Shown here piece by piece: positions 17,209 to 25,572 of a DNA stretch of 64,000 nt. The notes under the pieces are model-generated. The model saw only the letters and a program-made list of their open reading frames with translations. It had not been told where the DNA came from and made no database searches. A program made the position numbers and the translations under genes. Source of the DNA: Sedimenticola sp050289425 (GTDB taxonomy: Bacteria; Pseudomonadota; Gammaproteobacteria; Chromatiales; Chromatiaceae); the NCBI RefSeq assembly GCF_050289425.1, contig NZ_JBNKFS010000011.1, positions 1 to 64,000 of the forward strand, written 5' to 3'. The stretch's first letter is position 1. Each line of letters opens with the position of its first letter.

Positions 17209-18009
17209 ATGAAGAACTTCTTATCAATAACAATGGCTCTCGTCTGTTACTTATGCAGCAACTCCGCAATGGCGGTGCTTTACGATGTCACCATGACAGG
17301 CCTGGTCGAAAAAAATCAAACCAACCTCGGCATCTGTCCGGCGCAAGGTTTTAACGTCTGTCACTACTTTCCATTAAATGACACGATCAGCATGACTTTT
17401 CGTTATGATGACACTACACCGGTTGCTTACAACCTCACCGCTAGCAATACCGTCTATGACAACGTGATTAAATCGCTTTCCTTCTCCTCTGATGCAGTGG
17501 GCTATACGGGCAGTTATATCGGTGATTTTGGGCAGGTCATCGTTCGCAACGGGACTAAGGATGGCTTGACGTTTCGGTTTTGGGAAAGCACGCAGAATAT
17601 ATTCGCCAATGCCACAGCAGACCCGATGGACTTAACCACTTTACCTACCAGCCTCGCCTATCCGGCCGATGACATCTATGGTGATTTGGAGATTGATGCG
17701 ATCCGTATCAACCTGACCAGCCTGAGCGACACCCTGTTCAATTCGTCCGACCTGCCAACCGCATTCAGTCTCACCGATTTTGATGATCCGGTATCGACCA
17801 ACTGGAGCTTTAATGTGCGCACTTCAAGCGGATGGAGAGGCTCTGTTGGGGTTGGTATTAACGGCGTATCTGTTCAACAGGTAGCAGCATCTCCCGGCAC
17901 CGCTACCAGTGCTACGGTTGCAGAACCTTCCAGCATCATCATAATAGGTTTGGGTTTAGTCGGACTCAGCACTACAAGACGCCGTTTACCGACGGATAAA
18001 TTGGGATAG
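17209..18009 (+). CDS. PEP-CTERM sorting-domain protein
   Basis: About 266 residues from ATG 17209 (an in-frame TTG at 17197 is an alternative). A signal peptide spans ~1-22 (FLSITMALVCYLCSNSAMA). The mature part is a beta-rich, Ser/Thr-rich secreted domain with two cysteines near its start. The end is a PEP-CTERM signal: VAEPSS, then a hydrophobic helix (IIIIGLGLVGLS) and a TTRRR stop-transfer. PEP-CTERM proteins are processed by exosortase and go to the outer surface or extracellular matrix. No exosortase gene lies in this window. Confidence 0.85.
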   Translation: MKNFLSITMALVCYLCSNSAMAVLYDVTMTGLVEKNQTNLGICPAQGFNVCHYFPLNDTISMTFRYDDTTPVAYNLTASNTVYDNVIKSLSFSSDAVGYTGSYIGDFGQVIVRNGTKDGLTFRFWESTQNIFANATADPMDLTTLPTSLAYPADDIYGDLEIDAIRINLTSLSDTLFNSSDLPTAFSLTDFDDPVSTNWSFNVRTSSGWRGSVGVGINGVSVQQVAASPGTATSATVAEPSSIIIIGLGLVGLSTTRRRLPTDKLG

Positions 18010-18135
18010 TCGGTATCGGCAATCCCAGCGGCGGGTATACCAGGGACGGACCAGGATGACATCCAAACCGAGTCCGCCCCTATTCCACCATGCAAATTCA
18101 AGATATTGCCGGCACTGCATTTAACGATACAATAT

Positions 18136-18158
18136 TGCCTGCCATTGACATGCAGGCA
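18136..18158. promoter_or_regulatory. Inverted repeat upstream of the orphan NarL-type regulator
   Basis: TGCCTGC and GCAGGCA flank a nine-base spacer, ending nine bases before the start of the response regulator gene. The position would suit an operator or an attenuating hairpin over the ribosome binding region. No matching copy was noticed elsewhere. Confidence 0.35.
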
Positions 18159-18166
18159 GTAAATCC

Positions 18167-18802
18167 ATGCAACAGACACTGATCGTTGAAGACGTCCCTG
18201 AAGCGCACAACTGGATTATCGACGGTGTGTCTACGGCTTTTCCGGACACAGTGATTTCCTCTGCCTTTTGTGCCAGGGACGCCAATGAACTTCTGGATAA
18301 GCATGACTACAATCTCGCGCTGATTGATCTTCAACTTCCCGATGGCAGTGGTGTTGATCTTATCGAGCGAATCAAGCATGCCACGCCGGCAACAGTCTGT
18401 GTGGTGGTTTCCATCTATGACGACGACCAGCATCTGTTCCCGGCGTTACAGGCTGGTGCGGGTGGCTACCTGCTTAAGGACATGCCATTCGAGCAATTTG
18501 TCCGCCGCTTAAGGGGGGTTCTGGATAATGATCCGCCACTCTCTCCTGCAATAGCCAGACGCCTGTTGAGTCATTTTAGCGACTCCCGACCAATGCCGGA
18601 GCATAATCTCACATCAAGGGAACGCGAAGTGCTTACACTGATCGCCAAAGGCAACAAACTGACCGATGTAGCTTCCAGCCTGTCAATCAGCCCTCATACG
18701 GCAGCCGATCATGTTAAAAACATTTATCGCAAGCTCAACATTTCATCCCGGGCAGAGGCTTCATTGGAAGCCACCCGCCTCGGCTTGATCACGCCACCCT
18801 GA
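18167..18802 (+). CDS. NarL/FixJ-type response regulator (orphan)
   Basis: 211 residues. The receiver domain spans ~1-120 with the phosphoacceptor Asp in LALIDLQLPDGSG (~residue 54), a VSIYDDD segment and Lys in LLKDMPF. A LuxR-type helix-turn-helix spans ~145-205 (LTSREREVLTLIAKGNKL, SISPHTAADHVKNIYRKL). It is a DNA-binding two-component output. No histidine kinase adjoins it, so its partner is elsewhere. A strong hairpin follows. Confidence 0.9.
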   Translation: MQQTLIVEDVPEAHNWIIDGVSTAFPDTVISSAFCARDANELLDKHDYNLALIDLQLPDGSGVDLIERIKHATPATVCVVVSIYDDDQHLFPALQAGAGGYLLKDMPFEQFVRRLRGVLDNDPPLSPAIARRLLSHFSDSRPMPEHNLTSREREVLTLIAKGNKLTDVASSLSISPHTAADHVKNIYRKLNISSRAEASLEATRLGLITPP

Positions 18803-18896
18803 AGTTTCGATATTTGTGCGGCGCCACTTCGGTGGCAGGTTGAAAAATGGGAAAAGCAGAAGGAACTGTCACCTTGATGCGGCAACGACATGGGTA

Positions 18897-18932
18897 GGGG
18901 GATAACCTGGCGACATCCGGCAGGTTATCCCC
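18897..18932. terminator. Strong bidirectional terminator
   Basis: GGGGATAACCTG pairs perfectly with CAGGTTATCCCC around an 12-base loop, followed by TCTTATT. It sits between two converging genes (response regulator on plus, anti-sigma factor on minus), so it can serve both. Confidence 0.8.
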
Positions 18933-18977
18933 TCTTATTACTCACTCAACACCTTTAAGAAAAACCATCATGCTTGA

Positions 18978-19244
18978 TCAGAGGGCATCCATCAGATCTT
19001 TCAATCGGTTTTTGAGAGATTCGGGCACTTCATCCTGGCCTGCCTGCTTCATCCGCATATTCAATTCCCGCTCCATCTGCGCCCGGGAGAAGCAGCTCTT
19101 GCAGTGAGCCAGGTGGTGCTCCATCTTGTCGAGAGTCTCTTGATCCTCTATTTCGCCATTGAGATAAGCATAAAGATGATCAAAAGCTTCCAGGCAATCA
19201 CTATCAAAGGTATGGGTGTGATGCATCTCAGTTTTTTTAGTCAT
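18978..19244 (-). CDS. Zinc-binding anti-sigma factor
   Basis: 88 residues from ATG 19244; this ATG overlaps the sigma-factor stop as ATGA, with GGAG upstream, and is preferred over a GTG at 19253. The zinc anti-sigma motif HxxxCxxC is present as HLAHCKSC, with earlier histidines (HHTHTF) and a helical tail. RsrA/ChrR-like proteins hold an ECF sigma factor inactive until oxidised or metal-stripped. Translational coupling to the sigma gene supports an antagonist pair. Confidence 0.85.
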   Translation of the reverse strand: MTKKTEMHHTHTFDSDCLEAFDHLYAYLNGEIEDQETLDKMEHHLAHCKSCFSRAQMERELNMRMKQAGQDEVPESLKNRLKDLMDAL

Positions 19245-19876
19245 GTACTGCACTCCAATTTACTGCTATCGGTAATCAGCCCGGCTTCATTGGCGTGATG
19301 CCACAAAGCCTTTTGCAACAGTGTTCGACCACGGTTCATGCGTGATCGAATCGTACCGGCTGATACATTTAATACTTCGGCGGCTTCGTCATAGGAGAAA
19401 CCGTCAACATTGATCAGCAAGACCGTGGCACGATAAGCCTCCGGTAAACTGTCAATCGCCTTGGTGATCTCTTCGCTTAACAGGTTGCTGACAAACTCCT
19501 TTTCCGGGTTCGCCCACCAATTGAGAAAATTGTCCGGTTGCTCGACCAGTAACGAGGCAACCTCTTCCTTTTGATATCCGCCCGGACTCTCTTCATAACA
19601 GGTCTCCTCCGGGCGGCGAGACTTTTTTCGATAGTGACTGATATAAAAGTTTCGCATAATGCGAAACACCCAGGGCCGGAATCGGCTGCGGTCTTCCAGT
19701 GTGGAGACGGCGGACCAAGCCTTGGCCACCGCATCAGCAACCAGGTCTTCAGCCTCTGCACGATTGCGGGTCATATGCAGCGCCGTCGAGTAGAGGGGAC
19801 CCATCATCTCTTCGACGCGATTGCTGAACCAGCGTTTTATCTCCCTATCCAGCGGATTGGATGACACCTCAGCCAT
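19241..19876 (-). CDS. ECF-type RNA polymerase sigma factor
   Basis: About 211 residues. ATG 19876 is chosen because GGAGG lies seven bases upstream. Region 2 is at ~30-100 (HMTRNRAEAEDLVADAVAKA, FRPWVFRIMRNFYISHYRK) and region 4 at ~145-200 (SLPEAYRATVLLINVDGFSY, LNVSAGTIRSRMNRGR). It overlaps the upstream amidotransferase gene by eight bases and its anti-sigma factor by four. It presumably drives a thiol or oxidative stress regulon that may include the operon itself. Confidence 0.92.
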   Translation of the reverse strand: MAEVSSNPLDREIKRWFSNRVEEMMGPLYSTALHMTRNRAEAEDLVADAVAKAWSAVSTLEDRSRFRPWVFRIMRNFYISHYRKKSRRPEETCYEESPGGYQKEEVASLLVEQPDNFLNWWANPEKEFVSNLLSEEITKAIDSLPEAYRATVLLINVDGFSYDEAAEVLNVSAGTIRSRMNRGRTLLQKALWHHANEAGLITDSSKLECST

Positions 19877-20612
19877 CGAGCGCCTCCATCCCCCGTCCAT
19901 CCCGGTAGACCCGGATACTCCCCGGTTTCAATGCCTGCCAATTGTCCTGAGTTAATGGCGCGGTAGCCAATAACACGGTGCTCTGTAGATTGCCGGAAGC
20001 AGCGGGGGCCTGTACCAGTTCGTGCAAGTGGGTGTGAGCATGAACAAACAGATACTCGCCATTTCCCAATATGAAATTGAATTCACCATAGCGGCACAGT
20101 GACCCAACTGCCGGGCTGATCGCCTCGACCACTCGGGCTGGGGTAACCGCTTCACCGTAATCGATCCGTGATGCCAGGTTCTCCATCAGATAGCAGAAGG
20201 CCAACTCCGAGTCCGTATTGCCCATTGGTTGAAAGCGGCTATGGCGCAGGACGCCGGATTCCTCGAAGCCGGGTAGTTTGCCGTTATGGGCAAAGACCCA
20301 GGAGTAACCATTCCACTCCCGTTCAAATGGGTGGGTGTTGGCGGTGGCACGACCCACTACGGAAGGATTGGCCTTGCGGATATGGGCGATCACCACCGTG
20401 CTTTTCAGTTGGGATCTGGCCAACATGCGTAGATAGCGACTCTCTGCGGCCGGATTGGCGTCCTTGAAGACCCGTGACGCGTGACCCTCATAGTAGGCCA
20501 CACCCCAGCCATCAGCATGGGGCCCTATCTTGCCCCCTCTAGGCATCAATAATGTCAGGTACTTGTCGACATCCATCGGTTGGTTAGCACTCATGGCGAA
20601 CAGTTCGCACAT
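19869..20612 (-). CDS. Class II glutamine amidotransferase (YafJ/EgtC-like)
   Basis: 247 residues. Met-Cys2 at the start supplies the N-terminal nucleophile of class II (Ntn) amidotransferases. Other family features are DGWGVAYYEG (~34-43), VVIAHIRKA (~73-81), THPFEREWNGYSWVFAHNG (~92-111) and MGNTDSELAF (~129-138). No synthetase domain is attached, as in YafJ or the gamma-glutamyl hydrolase EgtC of ergothioneine synthesis. No egtB or egtD is nearby, so the substrate is open. It is the second gene of an operon with DsrE and the ECF sigma/anti-sigma pair. Confidence 0.88.
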   Translation of the reverse strand: MCELFAMSANQPMDVDKYLTLLMPRGGKIGPHADGWGVAYYEGHASRVFKDANPAAESRYLRMLARSQLKSTVVIAHIRKANPSVVGRATANTHPFEREWNGYSWVFAHNGKLPGFEESGVLRHSRFQPMGNTDSELAFCYLMENLASRIDYGEAVTPARVVEAISPAVGSLCRYGEFNFILGNGEYLFVHAHTHLHELVQAPAASGNLQSTVLLATAPLTQDNWQALKPGSIRVYRDGRGMEALDG

Positions 20613-20707
20613 CGCTCTCTCCTCCCTCTCAGTATAATCAGTTGTCCTTCACTTGCCGGGTTATTCGATACCGCCGGCATCCACATCGAATGCCGGCGGG
20701 TACCCCG

Positions 20708-21076
20708 TCAAAAGGTCAGCGTCTTCGCGCCTTCACTGACGACACCCAGCATGGCGGTGGAACCGGCCAGTTCGGCCCCTTCGATCAGGTCCTCCTTCTC
20801 ATATCCGCGCACCATGGCACAAGGTGGGCAGACAAAGATAGAACCACCGCTGTCGATCACATTCTGCATCATCTCGGTAACCGGCGGATCCAGTGGATTA
20901 GGGCGGGCATTGACCGCCGCACCCTTGCGTGCCCAATCAGCACCTGAACTCACCAGGAACATGGTGACCTGGTAACCGGAAGCGATCCCACCATTTGCCA
21001 CACTCCATGCCACTGAGGAACGCTCATCATCACAACCGCGGGTAACCACTACGACCAATTTTTTTGTATCAGACAT
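20708..21076 (-). CDS. DsrE/DsrF-like family protein
   Basis: 122 residues, single DsrE-fold domain, cytoplasmic. It starts at the ATG with AAGGAGAG upstream. Features are KLVVVVTRGCDDERSSVAWS, GYQVTMFLVSSGADW, and CPPCAMVRGYEKEDL with a CxxC pair at ~83-86. DsrE-like proteins relay sulfane sulfur or act as peroxiredoxin-like small proteins. It is first in an operon with an amidotransferase and an ECF sigma/anti-sigma pair, which suggests a role in sulfur or thiol stress. Confidence 0.85.
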   Translation of the reverse strand: MSDTKKLVVVVTRGCDDERSSVAWSVANGGIASGYQVTMFLVSSGADWARKGAAVNARPNPLDPPVTEMMQNVIDSGGSIFVCPPCAMVRGYEKEDLIEGAELAGSTAMLGVVSEGAKTLTF

Positions 21077-21588
21077 GACTCTCTCCTTTGGTATTTATAA
21101 ATAACATCGGCCTGCTTGCCGATTAGCACTTGCCGCTTCCTGAATCGGGGTGTTTGGCAATGTGTTATCGGTAAAGACGCAGGGGGAGAGATTTAGGTCC
21201 AGGAAATTTGAAAAAATATTGCAGGAATTAATGCCATATCAGGAATAGGTTCAGATGCGCTAAATCAAGATACTGGTGATCTTGCCTATCGGGGGTTACG
21301 GGAGACGCATCATTCTTCATATTGCCAGGCATAAACGTCACAGTAAAAGCCTGCCGTTAAACCGGCTATTAGACAGTCAGAACCGAACACGTTAATCGGC
21401 TACTCTTCATAATGTACCGATACAAAACATGCAGTCGATCTTTACGACATAGGTCAGGCCCCCGTCGGTGAAGTGTGACAAATGCATCTAATATGCCGCT
21501 GCAAATAGCCAATCGACGGAATTCGCAGTATTGTATTGCCACATCACCATAACGGATTCGCCAAGACCAAAAGGGAGAGGAGAACGCC
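21077..21588. other. Intergenic between divergent genes
   Basis: About 510 bases. The left ~120 should carry the promoter of the DsrE-sigma operon on the minus strand and the right end that of the PEBP gene. Scattered AT-rich stretches (AATTTGAAAAAATATTG near 21206) are present. I could not pick a convincing ECF promoter or an RNA gene. Confidence 0.4.
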
Positions 21589-22215
21589 ATGAAACTGACC
21601 AGCGGCCAAATCCACAACAACCAGCCCGTCCCCGTTGCGAATACCTTTGGCAAGCATGATGACAGCAGTCATGTGGCGCTTGCCGACAATAGGAACCCGG
21701 ACCTGAGCTGGGACGACGTACCCGCAGGCACACGCTCCTTTACGCTGATCTGCCACGACCCGGATGTGCCGAGCAGACCGGATGACGTGAACCAGGAGGG
21801 ACGCGAAGTGCCCGCCGACCTGCCCCGTATCGACTTTTATCACTGGGTATTGGTTGATATACCGGCCAACCAGCGACAGATTGCCGCCGCGTCGGATGCC
21901 GACGGCATCACGGCCAAGGGCAAACCGGGCGGAGCTTCACCGGCCGGCGGCATTCGCGGCATCAACAGTTACACCGACTGGTTTGCAGGCGATGCCGACA
22001 TGGCGGGCGACTACTATGGTTACGATGGCCCCTGCCCGCCGTGGAACGACAGTATCGTGCACCACTACCGGTTTACACTCTACGCGCTGGATATAGAAAG
22101 CTGCGGCCTCAGTGGCCGCTTTGGCGGTCCTGAGGCACTGGCGGCCATTGAAGGGCATGTGCTGGATAGCGCCTGTATCACCAGCACCTATGTGATCAAT
22201 CCAAGGTTGGCCTGA
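21589..22215 (+). CDS. YbhB/YbcL-family PEBP-like protein
   Basis: 208 residues without a signal peptide. AAAGGGAGAGGAG precedes the ATG. It has the phosphatidylethanolamine-binding/Raf-kinase-inhibitor fold signatures: DNRNPDLSWDDVPAG, LICHDPDVPSRPDDV, DFYHWVLVDIP, GINSYTDWF and the ligand-pocket loop YDGPCPPWND followed by HHYRFTLYALD. Bacterial members are cytoplasmic or periplasmic and of unclear role. It is slightly longer than the E. coli homologues (~160-180). Confidence 0.92.
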   Translation: MKLTSGQIHNNQPVPVANTFGKHDDSSHVALADNRNPDLSWDDVPAGTRSFTLICHDPDVPSRPDDVNQEGREVPADLPRIDFYHWVLVDIPANQRQIAAASDADGITAKGKPGGASPAGGIRGINSYTDWFAGDADMAGDYYGYDGPCPPWNDSIVHHYRFTLYALDIESCGLSGRFGGPEALAAIEGHVLDSACITSTYVINPRLA

Positions 22216-22239
22216 GTGTAGAATCATAAGGGGTAAAAT

Positions 22240-22485
22240 ATGCGAATAGTTTTGCTATTGGTGGTAGTACTCATTGTCAGCCTTCTTGCATTGCGCCAAC
22301 TCAATACGAGTTCTCCCACCCATACTGAAGCGAGCATTGATAAGATAAGCGAAGATATGGGTAGCAACCCTCCGAAGGTCCCTACAAAACCGCAAGATGT
22401 TCAAGCGTTTGGTGAGCAAATGAATAAATTTATCAACGATGCCGCCTCCACCCGACAAAAGCAGATAGAGCAACAAAAACAGTAA
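22240..22485 (+). CDS. Small single-span membrane protein, hypothetical
   Basis: 81 residues. AAGGGG lies nine bases before the ATG. One membrane segment spans ~3-20 (IVLLLVVVLIVSLLALRQL), followed by a polar, helix-rich tail with a glutamine-rich end (RQKQIEQQKQ). It follows the PEBP gene by 24 bases and may share its transcript. No family recognised. Confidence 0.65.
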   Translation: MRIVLLLVVVLIVSLLALRQLNTSSPTHTEASIDKISEDMGSNPPKVPTKPQDVQAFGEQMNKFINDAASTRQKQIEQQKQ

Positions 22486-22731
22486 TAGGTACGACACCAG
22501 GCAACTTGCTGAATCCGCATCGATGCCATCCCGTTAATGGAACGGCGGGTATTGTTGACTTATCATACCCTATCACGCATTCCTCCTCCGGGAGTACAGG
22601 TCACAAGGTGAAGTGGTTCGACATGTAAAACCGGGTAAGCTGAACAAAGAACAAGGCTATTGCTGAAACGACCTTTTGAATTAAACATGAATATCGACAC
22701 TGCTATTTATTCGAAATCACGGCACACCCTT

Positions 22732-23625
22732 ATGAAACAACTTATTGCTTTGACACTGTTCTTATCGATTGCCGGTTGTGCCACAAATCAAACTCAGGTA
22801 CACCAGGCAAGCCAATGCGATCTGCTTGAAACGGTAGCGGGCTATCGCCTGTCAGTCACCGATCTGGTCTCCCTGAAAAAGAAGATAAATCAGCAATATA
22901 CCTATCCTGATGGATCCCGACCGCAGCAAGCGCTGAATGATGGAGAGATATGCGGCCTGATCAAAGCCAGAACCGTGAAACTGTTTGATTCTTCGGAGAT
23001 AAAGAGGAAGCAGGCAGACCCGGAGAAAGATGTTGTCACCGAGCAGCTTGATAATGGTCTGTTCTACATCAGCATTAAGCGTTTTGTCGATAATACGGCG
23101 ATTGAGTTAGAGCGAATTTTGGCGGACCAGGCCTTCCAATACGCCGACGGCGTGGTGATTGATCTCAGAGGCAACCTGGGCGGCACACTATACAGCGTCA
23201 ACAAAGTTGCGCAGCTGCTTGGGCCAACCAACAGGTTAATCGGCGAAACCAAAGGCTCCATGCCTGGCCGGTATTATACCGATAAACGAGCCTCACCGAT
23301 CGGGTTAAGGAAACCGATGGTTGTTCTGGTGGACGACAAGACGTCCAGCGGTGCAGAGTTGCTGGCCGCATTTATCAAAAACCATCATCTCGGCACAGTG
23401 GCAGGGAAGAAGACAGCCGGCGCGGGAGTAGTCAGGACGGTAGTCAGGGTCAACTCCGCGACAATCATGCTGGTACCGGTTAATTATCTATTCGACTCAA
23501 ATGGACAAGCGATTGAAGGGCATGGCGTTGAGCCAGATATAACCCTCTCTCAAGATGACTGTAAAGAAATTAATCGCTATGGTTTGTGCAAGGCAACACT
23601 GGAAAATATCCTAAGCCTCCGTTGA
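22732..23625 (+). CDS. S41-family (C-terminal processing) peptidase, lipoprotein
   Basis: About 297 residues from ATG 22732; an upstream in-frame TTG (22660) would bury the signal peptide. The N-terminus is a lipoprotein signal (QLIALTLFLSIAGCA), so it should be membrane-anchored in the periplasm. The S41 core follows: DLRGNLGG, the nucleophile in DDKTSSGAELLA and the general-base lysine in GKKTAGAG. No PDZ domain is seen, as in the shorter tail-specific protease relatives. Target unknown. Confidence 0.85.
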   Translation: MKQLIALTLFLSIAGCATNQTQVHQASQCDLLETVAGYRLSVTDLVSLKKKINQQYTYPDGSRPQQALNDGEICGLIKARTVKLFDSSEIKRKQADPEKDVVTEQLDNGLFYISIKRFVDNTAIELERILADQAFQYADGVVIDLRGNLGGTLYSVNKVAQLLGPTNRLIGETKGSMPGRYYTDKRASPIGLRKPMVVLVDDKTSSGAELLAAFIKNHHLGTVAGKKTAGAGVVRTVVRVNSATIMLVPVNYLFDSNGQAIEGHGVEPDITLSQDDCKEINRYGLCKATLENILSLR

Positions 23626-23627
23626 AA

Positions 23628-24092
23628 TCATACCCGTCCACCTGTCTGTGCCAGCCGCAAACACTGCGCCAGTTCCTGCGCTGCCCGTTCATCAATAGTC
23701 AGGCGTACCAACCGCTCCATGCGCGCTATCGCCTCGGCACGCCCCTCCCCCGACGCCGCCATTCCGGCAATAATCCCGAACAGCGGTTTGGCATGCCCGT
23801 TTAGATAAGCAATCGCCAGATTGGCCACCAACTGCTGGTAGGGAGGGAAATCGGATACTGGCAGTGAACCCGTCAATTGAGTCGCCACCAAACCGCGGCA
23901 CAACAACTCGCACAGGTTGCGGTCCAGACTGGAATCTCCATCCAGGAGCCGTCTCAGATCCCCTATCCGTTTTTTGCCATCAATCAGGATTAGCAATTTG
24001 CGTTTCAGCACGGTCAAGGTTCCCGACCGCTGTTCAAGTTCACTGCGTCCTGCAGCTGTTCTAATTGGCACCAGATCATTGTGCAGCGGCAT
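23628..24092 (-). CDS. Hypothetical protein, possible winged-helix module
   Basis: 154 residues, soluble. Residues ~22-70 (TLTVLKRKLLILIDGKKRIG, then a leucine-rich helix and LCRGLVATQL) look like the winged-helix module seen in proteins that count or switch small-molecule processes. The rest is helical with no motif recognised. It starts two bases after the stop of the small membrane-protein gene upstream on the minus strand, so the pair forms an operon. Confidence 0.6.
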   Translation of the reverse strand: MPLHNDLVPIRTAAGRSELEQRSGTLTVLKRKLLILIDGKKRIGDLRRLLDGDSSLDRNLCELLCRGLVATQLTGSLPVSDFPPYQQLVANLAIAYLNGHAKPLFGIIAGMAASGEGRAEAIARMERLVRLTIDERAAQELAQCLRLAQTGGRV

Positions 24093-24094
24093 GT

Positions 24095-24277
24095 CTACTC
24101 TGCCAGGGCACGAATAACGTCACCGAGCAGTTTGACGCTGATGAACACATAGATAGCGCCAAACACGGAAAACACCGAGACCAGCAGCGGACGCACGCCC
24201 TCAGGTACCATGCTGAGAAATGGCGGCACCAGGTAGCCGACAGCAAAAAACAGCACCAGCAGAAACAGGAAGTCCAA
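24095..24277 (-). CDS. Small two-span membrane protein, hypothetical
   Basis: 60 residues with membrane segments at ~2-24 and ~29-50. Its stop lies two bases before the start of the next minus-strand gene, an operon-like spacing that supports a real gene. Function unknown. Confidence 0.55.
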   Translation of the reverse strand: MDFLFLLVLFFAVGYLVPPFLSMVPEGVRPLLVSVFSVFGAIYVFISVKLLGDVIRALAE

Positions 24278-24347
24278 CTTGCGCTTGATCAGCCGAAAGA
24301 AAGTTAACAGTAAAAACGCTAGGCTTTATTGTTTTAATCAACCACAC

Positions 24348-24381
24348 AACAAAAAGCCTCGATATCGGGGCTTTTTGTTGT
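24348..24381. terminator. Bidirectional rho-independent terminator
   Basis: CAACAAAAAGCC and GGCTTTTTGTTG form the stem around CGATATCG, with A/T runs on both arms. It lies between the PEP-CTERM gene (ending at 24397, minus) and the small membrane-protein gene, and would end the minus-strand PEP-CTERM transcript. Confidence 0.85.
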
Positions 24382-24396
24382 CATACCGCGCCACGT

Positions 24397-25572
24397 TTAG
24401 TGCCGATGTCTCCAGCGTAAGGTTGCCCCGAGACCCAGCAGGCCAATGGCTAAAACAAACAGGGTTGAGGGCTCCGGTACGTTGGTAACCCGGCTGAATG
24501 TGGAGATAAATGCCTGCTCGTAGCCATTATCTTCACCGGACAACCGCATATCCACGTGCATCACGTAATCTTCCGGATTGAGCAGTCCGGCGATAAATTG
24601 ATTCAGCCACGGAGAATAGATGGCATAGGCCGCGTTGTTTGCGCCCAGGTTGTGGTTGAATTTTTCAATCCCGGGATCATTCGGATTGTACACCTGGCAA
24701 CCGATATCGATACCGGCAGCGATGTTGTTGGTGTCGATACAGACATCACCCGGTGCCAGAGCCCAGTCATCCAGTTCGGGATTATCGATACCGAAATTGC
24801 CGTCTCCCAGGTTATTGACACCGTTGTAGAACGTATCCCGTAGATAGAAGGCGTCTTCGGTATCGTCACCGGTGTAGAAGCCGCCGTTCTTATCCACCTC
24901 GATAATATTGCCATCAAGATCGGTAAACCAGACTTTAACCCAAGCGCTCAACTCTTGGGTATCACCCAGTTCATTGTGGTTGAAGAACACCACCATCTCT
25001 TCGCCATTTAAAAAGTCGACGAGTGATCCGACGTTGATATCCCATGAATCAGTGGAGTCCTGTGTAAAGTCCGGGAAACCATCGGTATTGCCGTTAGGTG
25101 TATCGCCATAATCCGGCTCCTCGGCACCTGCCAGGGTCCCACCGTATGGGTTGGCCGTGGAATCACTGGTAACGGTAGAGAAGCTGTCCGAGTTTGCCCC
25201 ACCGCCATCCGGTGTTTCATAAGCGGGATCGATCAGGGAACTGACATCACTGTTATCATTCACACCCTGATTATTCGTTCCCGTCGCCAGCACGATGTAC
25301 TGTCCATCCTTACCCAATTCGCCGGGTGACGAATTAACATACCAAGGATCTCCGGCATTCAGGGTATCATCCAGGGTGGCCGTGCTCAGATTGAGTACCA
25401 CCTGTCCTGAAGGATCAGAAAAGTAGTTCAGTAGTGGCAGTGAATAGGAGTAGAAATCGTCGTACTGCCCATAGAAAGGACCAGTCGGGCCGTAGATCGG
25501 AGCAGGTAGCGTAACAGCGGATGCACTCCCGACAAAAACCAGCAGACATATTGCAGAAAATTGTCTAAACAT
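24397..25572 (-). CDS. PEP-CTERM sorting-domain protein, large
   Basis: About 391 residues from ATG 25572 (an in-frame upstream ATG at 25596 is possible). A signal peptide spans ~1-20 (FSAICLLVFVGSASA). The mature protein is rich in Asp, Asn, Gly and Ser, with stretches such as DPGIEKFNHNLGANNAAY and PNGNTDGFPDFTQDSTDSWD that suggest calcium-binding or beta-sandwich surfaces. The end is a PEP-CTERM signal (VPEPSTLFVLAIGLLGLGA, then RWRHRH). It is a secreted, exosortase-processed surface or matrix protein of unknown function. Confidence 0.85.
   Translation of the reverse strand: MFRQFSAICLLVFVGSASAVTLPAPIYGPTGPFYGQYDDFYSYSLPLLNYFSDPSGQVVLNLSTATLDDTLNAGDPWYVNSSPGELGKDGQYIVLATGTNNQGVNDNSDVSSLIDPAYETPDGGGANSDSFSTVTSDSTANPYGGTLAGAEEPDYGDTPNGNTDGFPDFTQDSTDSWDINVGSLVDFLNGEEMVVFFNHNELGDTQELSAWVKVWFTDLDGNIIEVDKNGGFYTGDDTEDAFYLRDTFYNGVNNLGDGNFGIDNPELDDWALAPGDVCIDTNNIAAGIDIGCQVYNPNDPGIEKFNHNLGANNAAYAIYSPWLNQFIAGLLNPEDYVMHVDMRLSGEDNGYEQAFISTFSRVTNVPEPSTLFVLAIGLLGLGATLRWRHRH

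Noticed and set aside
21077..21200. An ECF-type promoter upstream of the DsrE operon
   Set aside because: No pair of -35/-10 elements of a known ECF class could be recognised with confidence.
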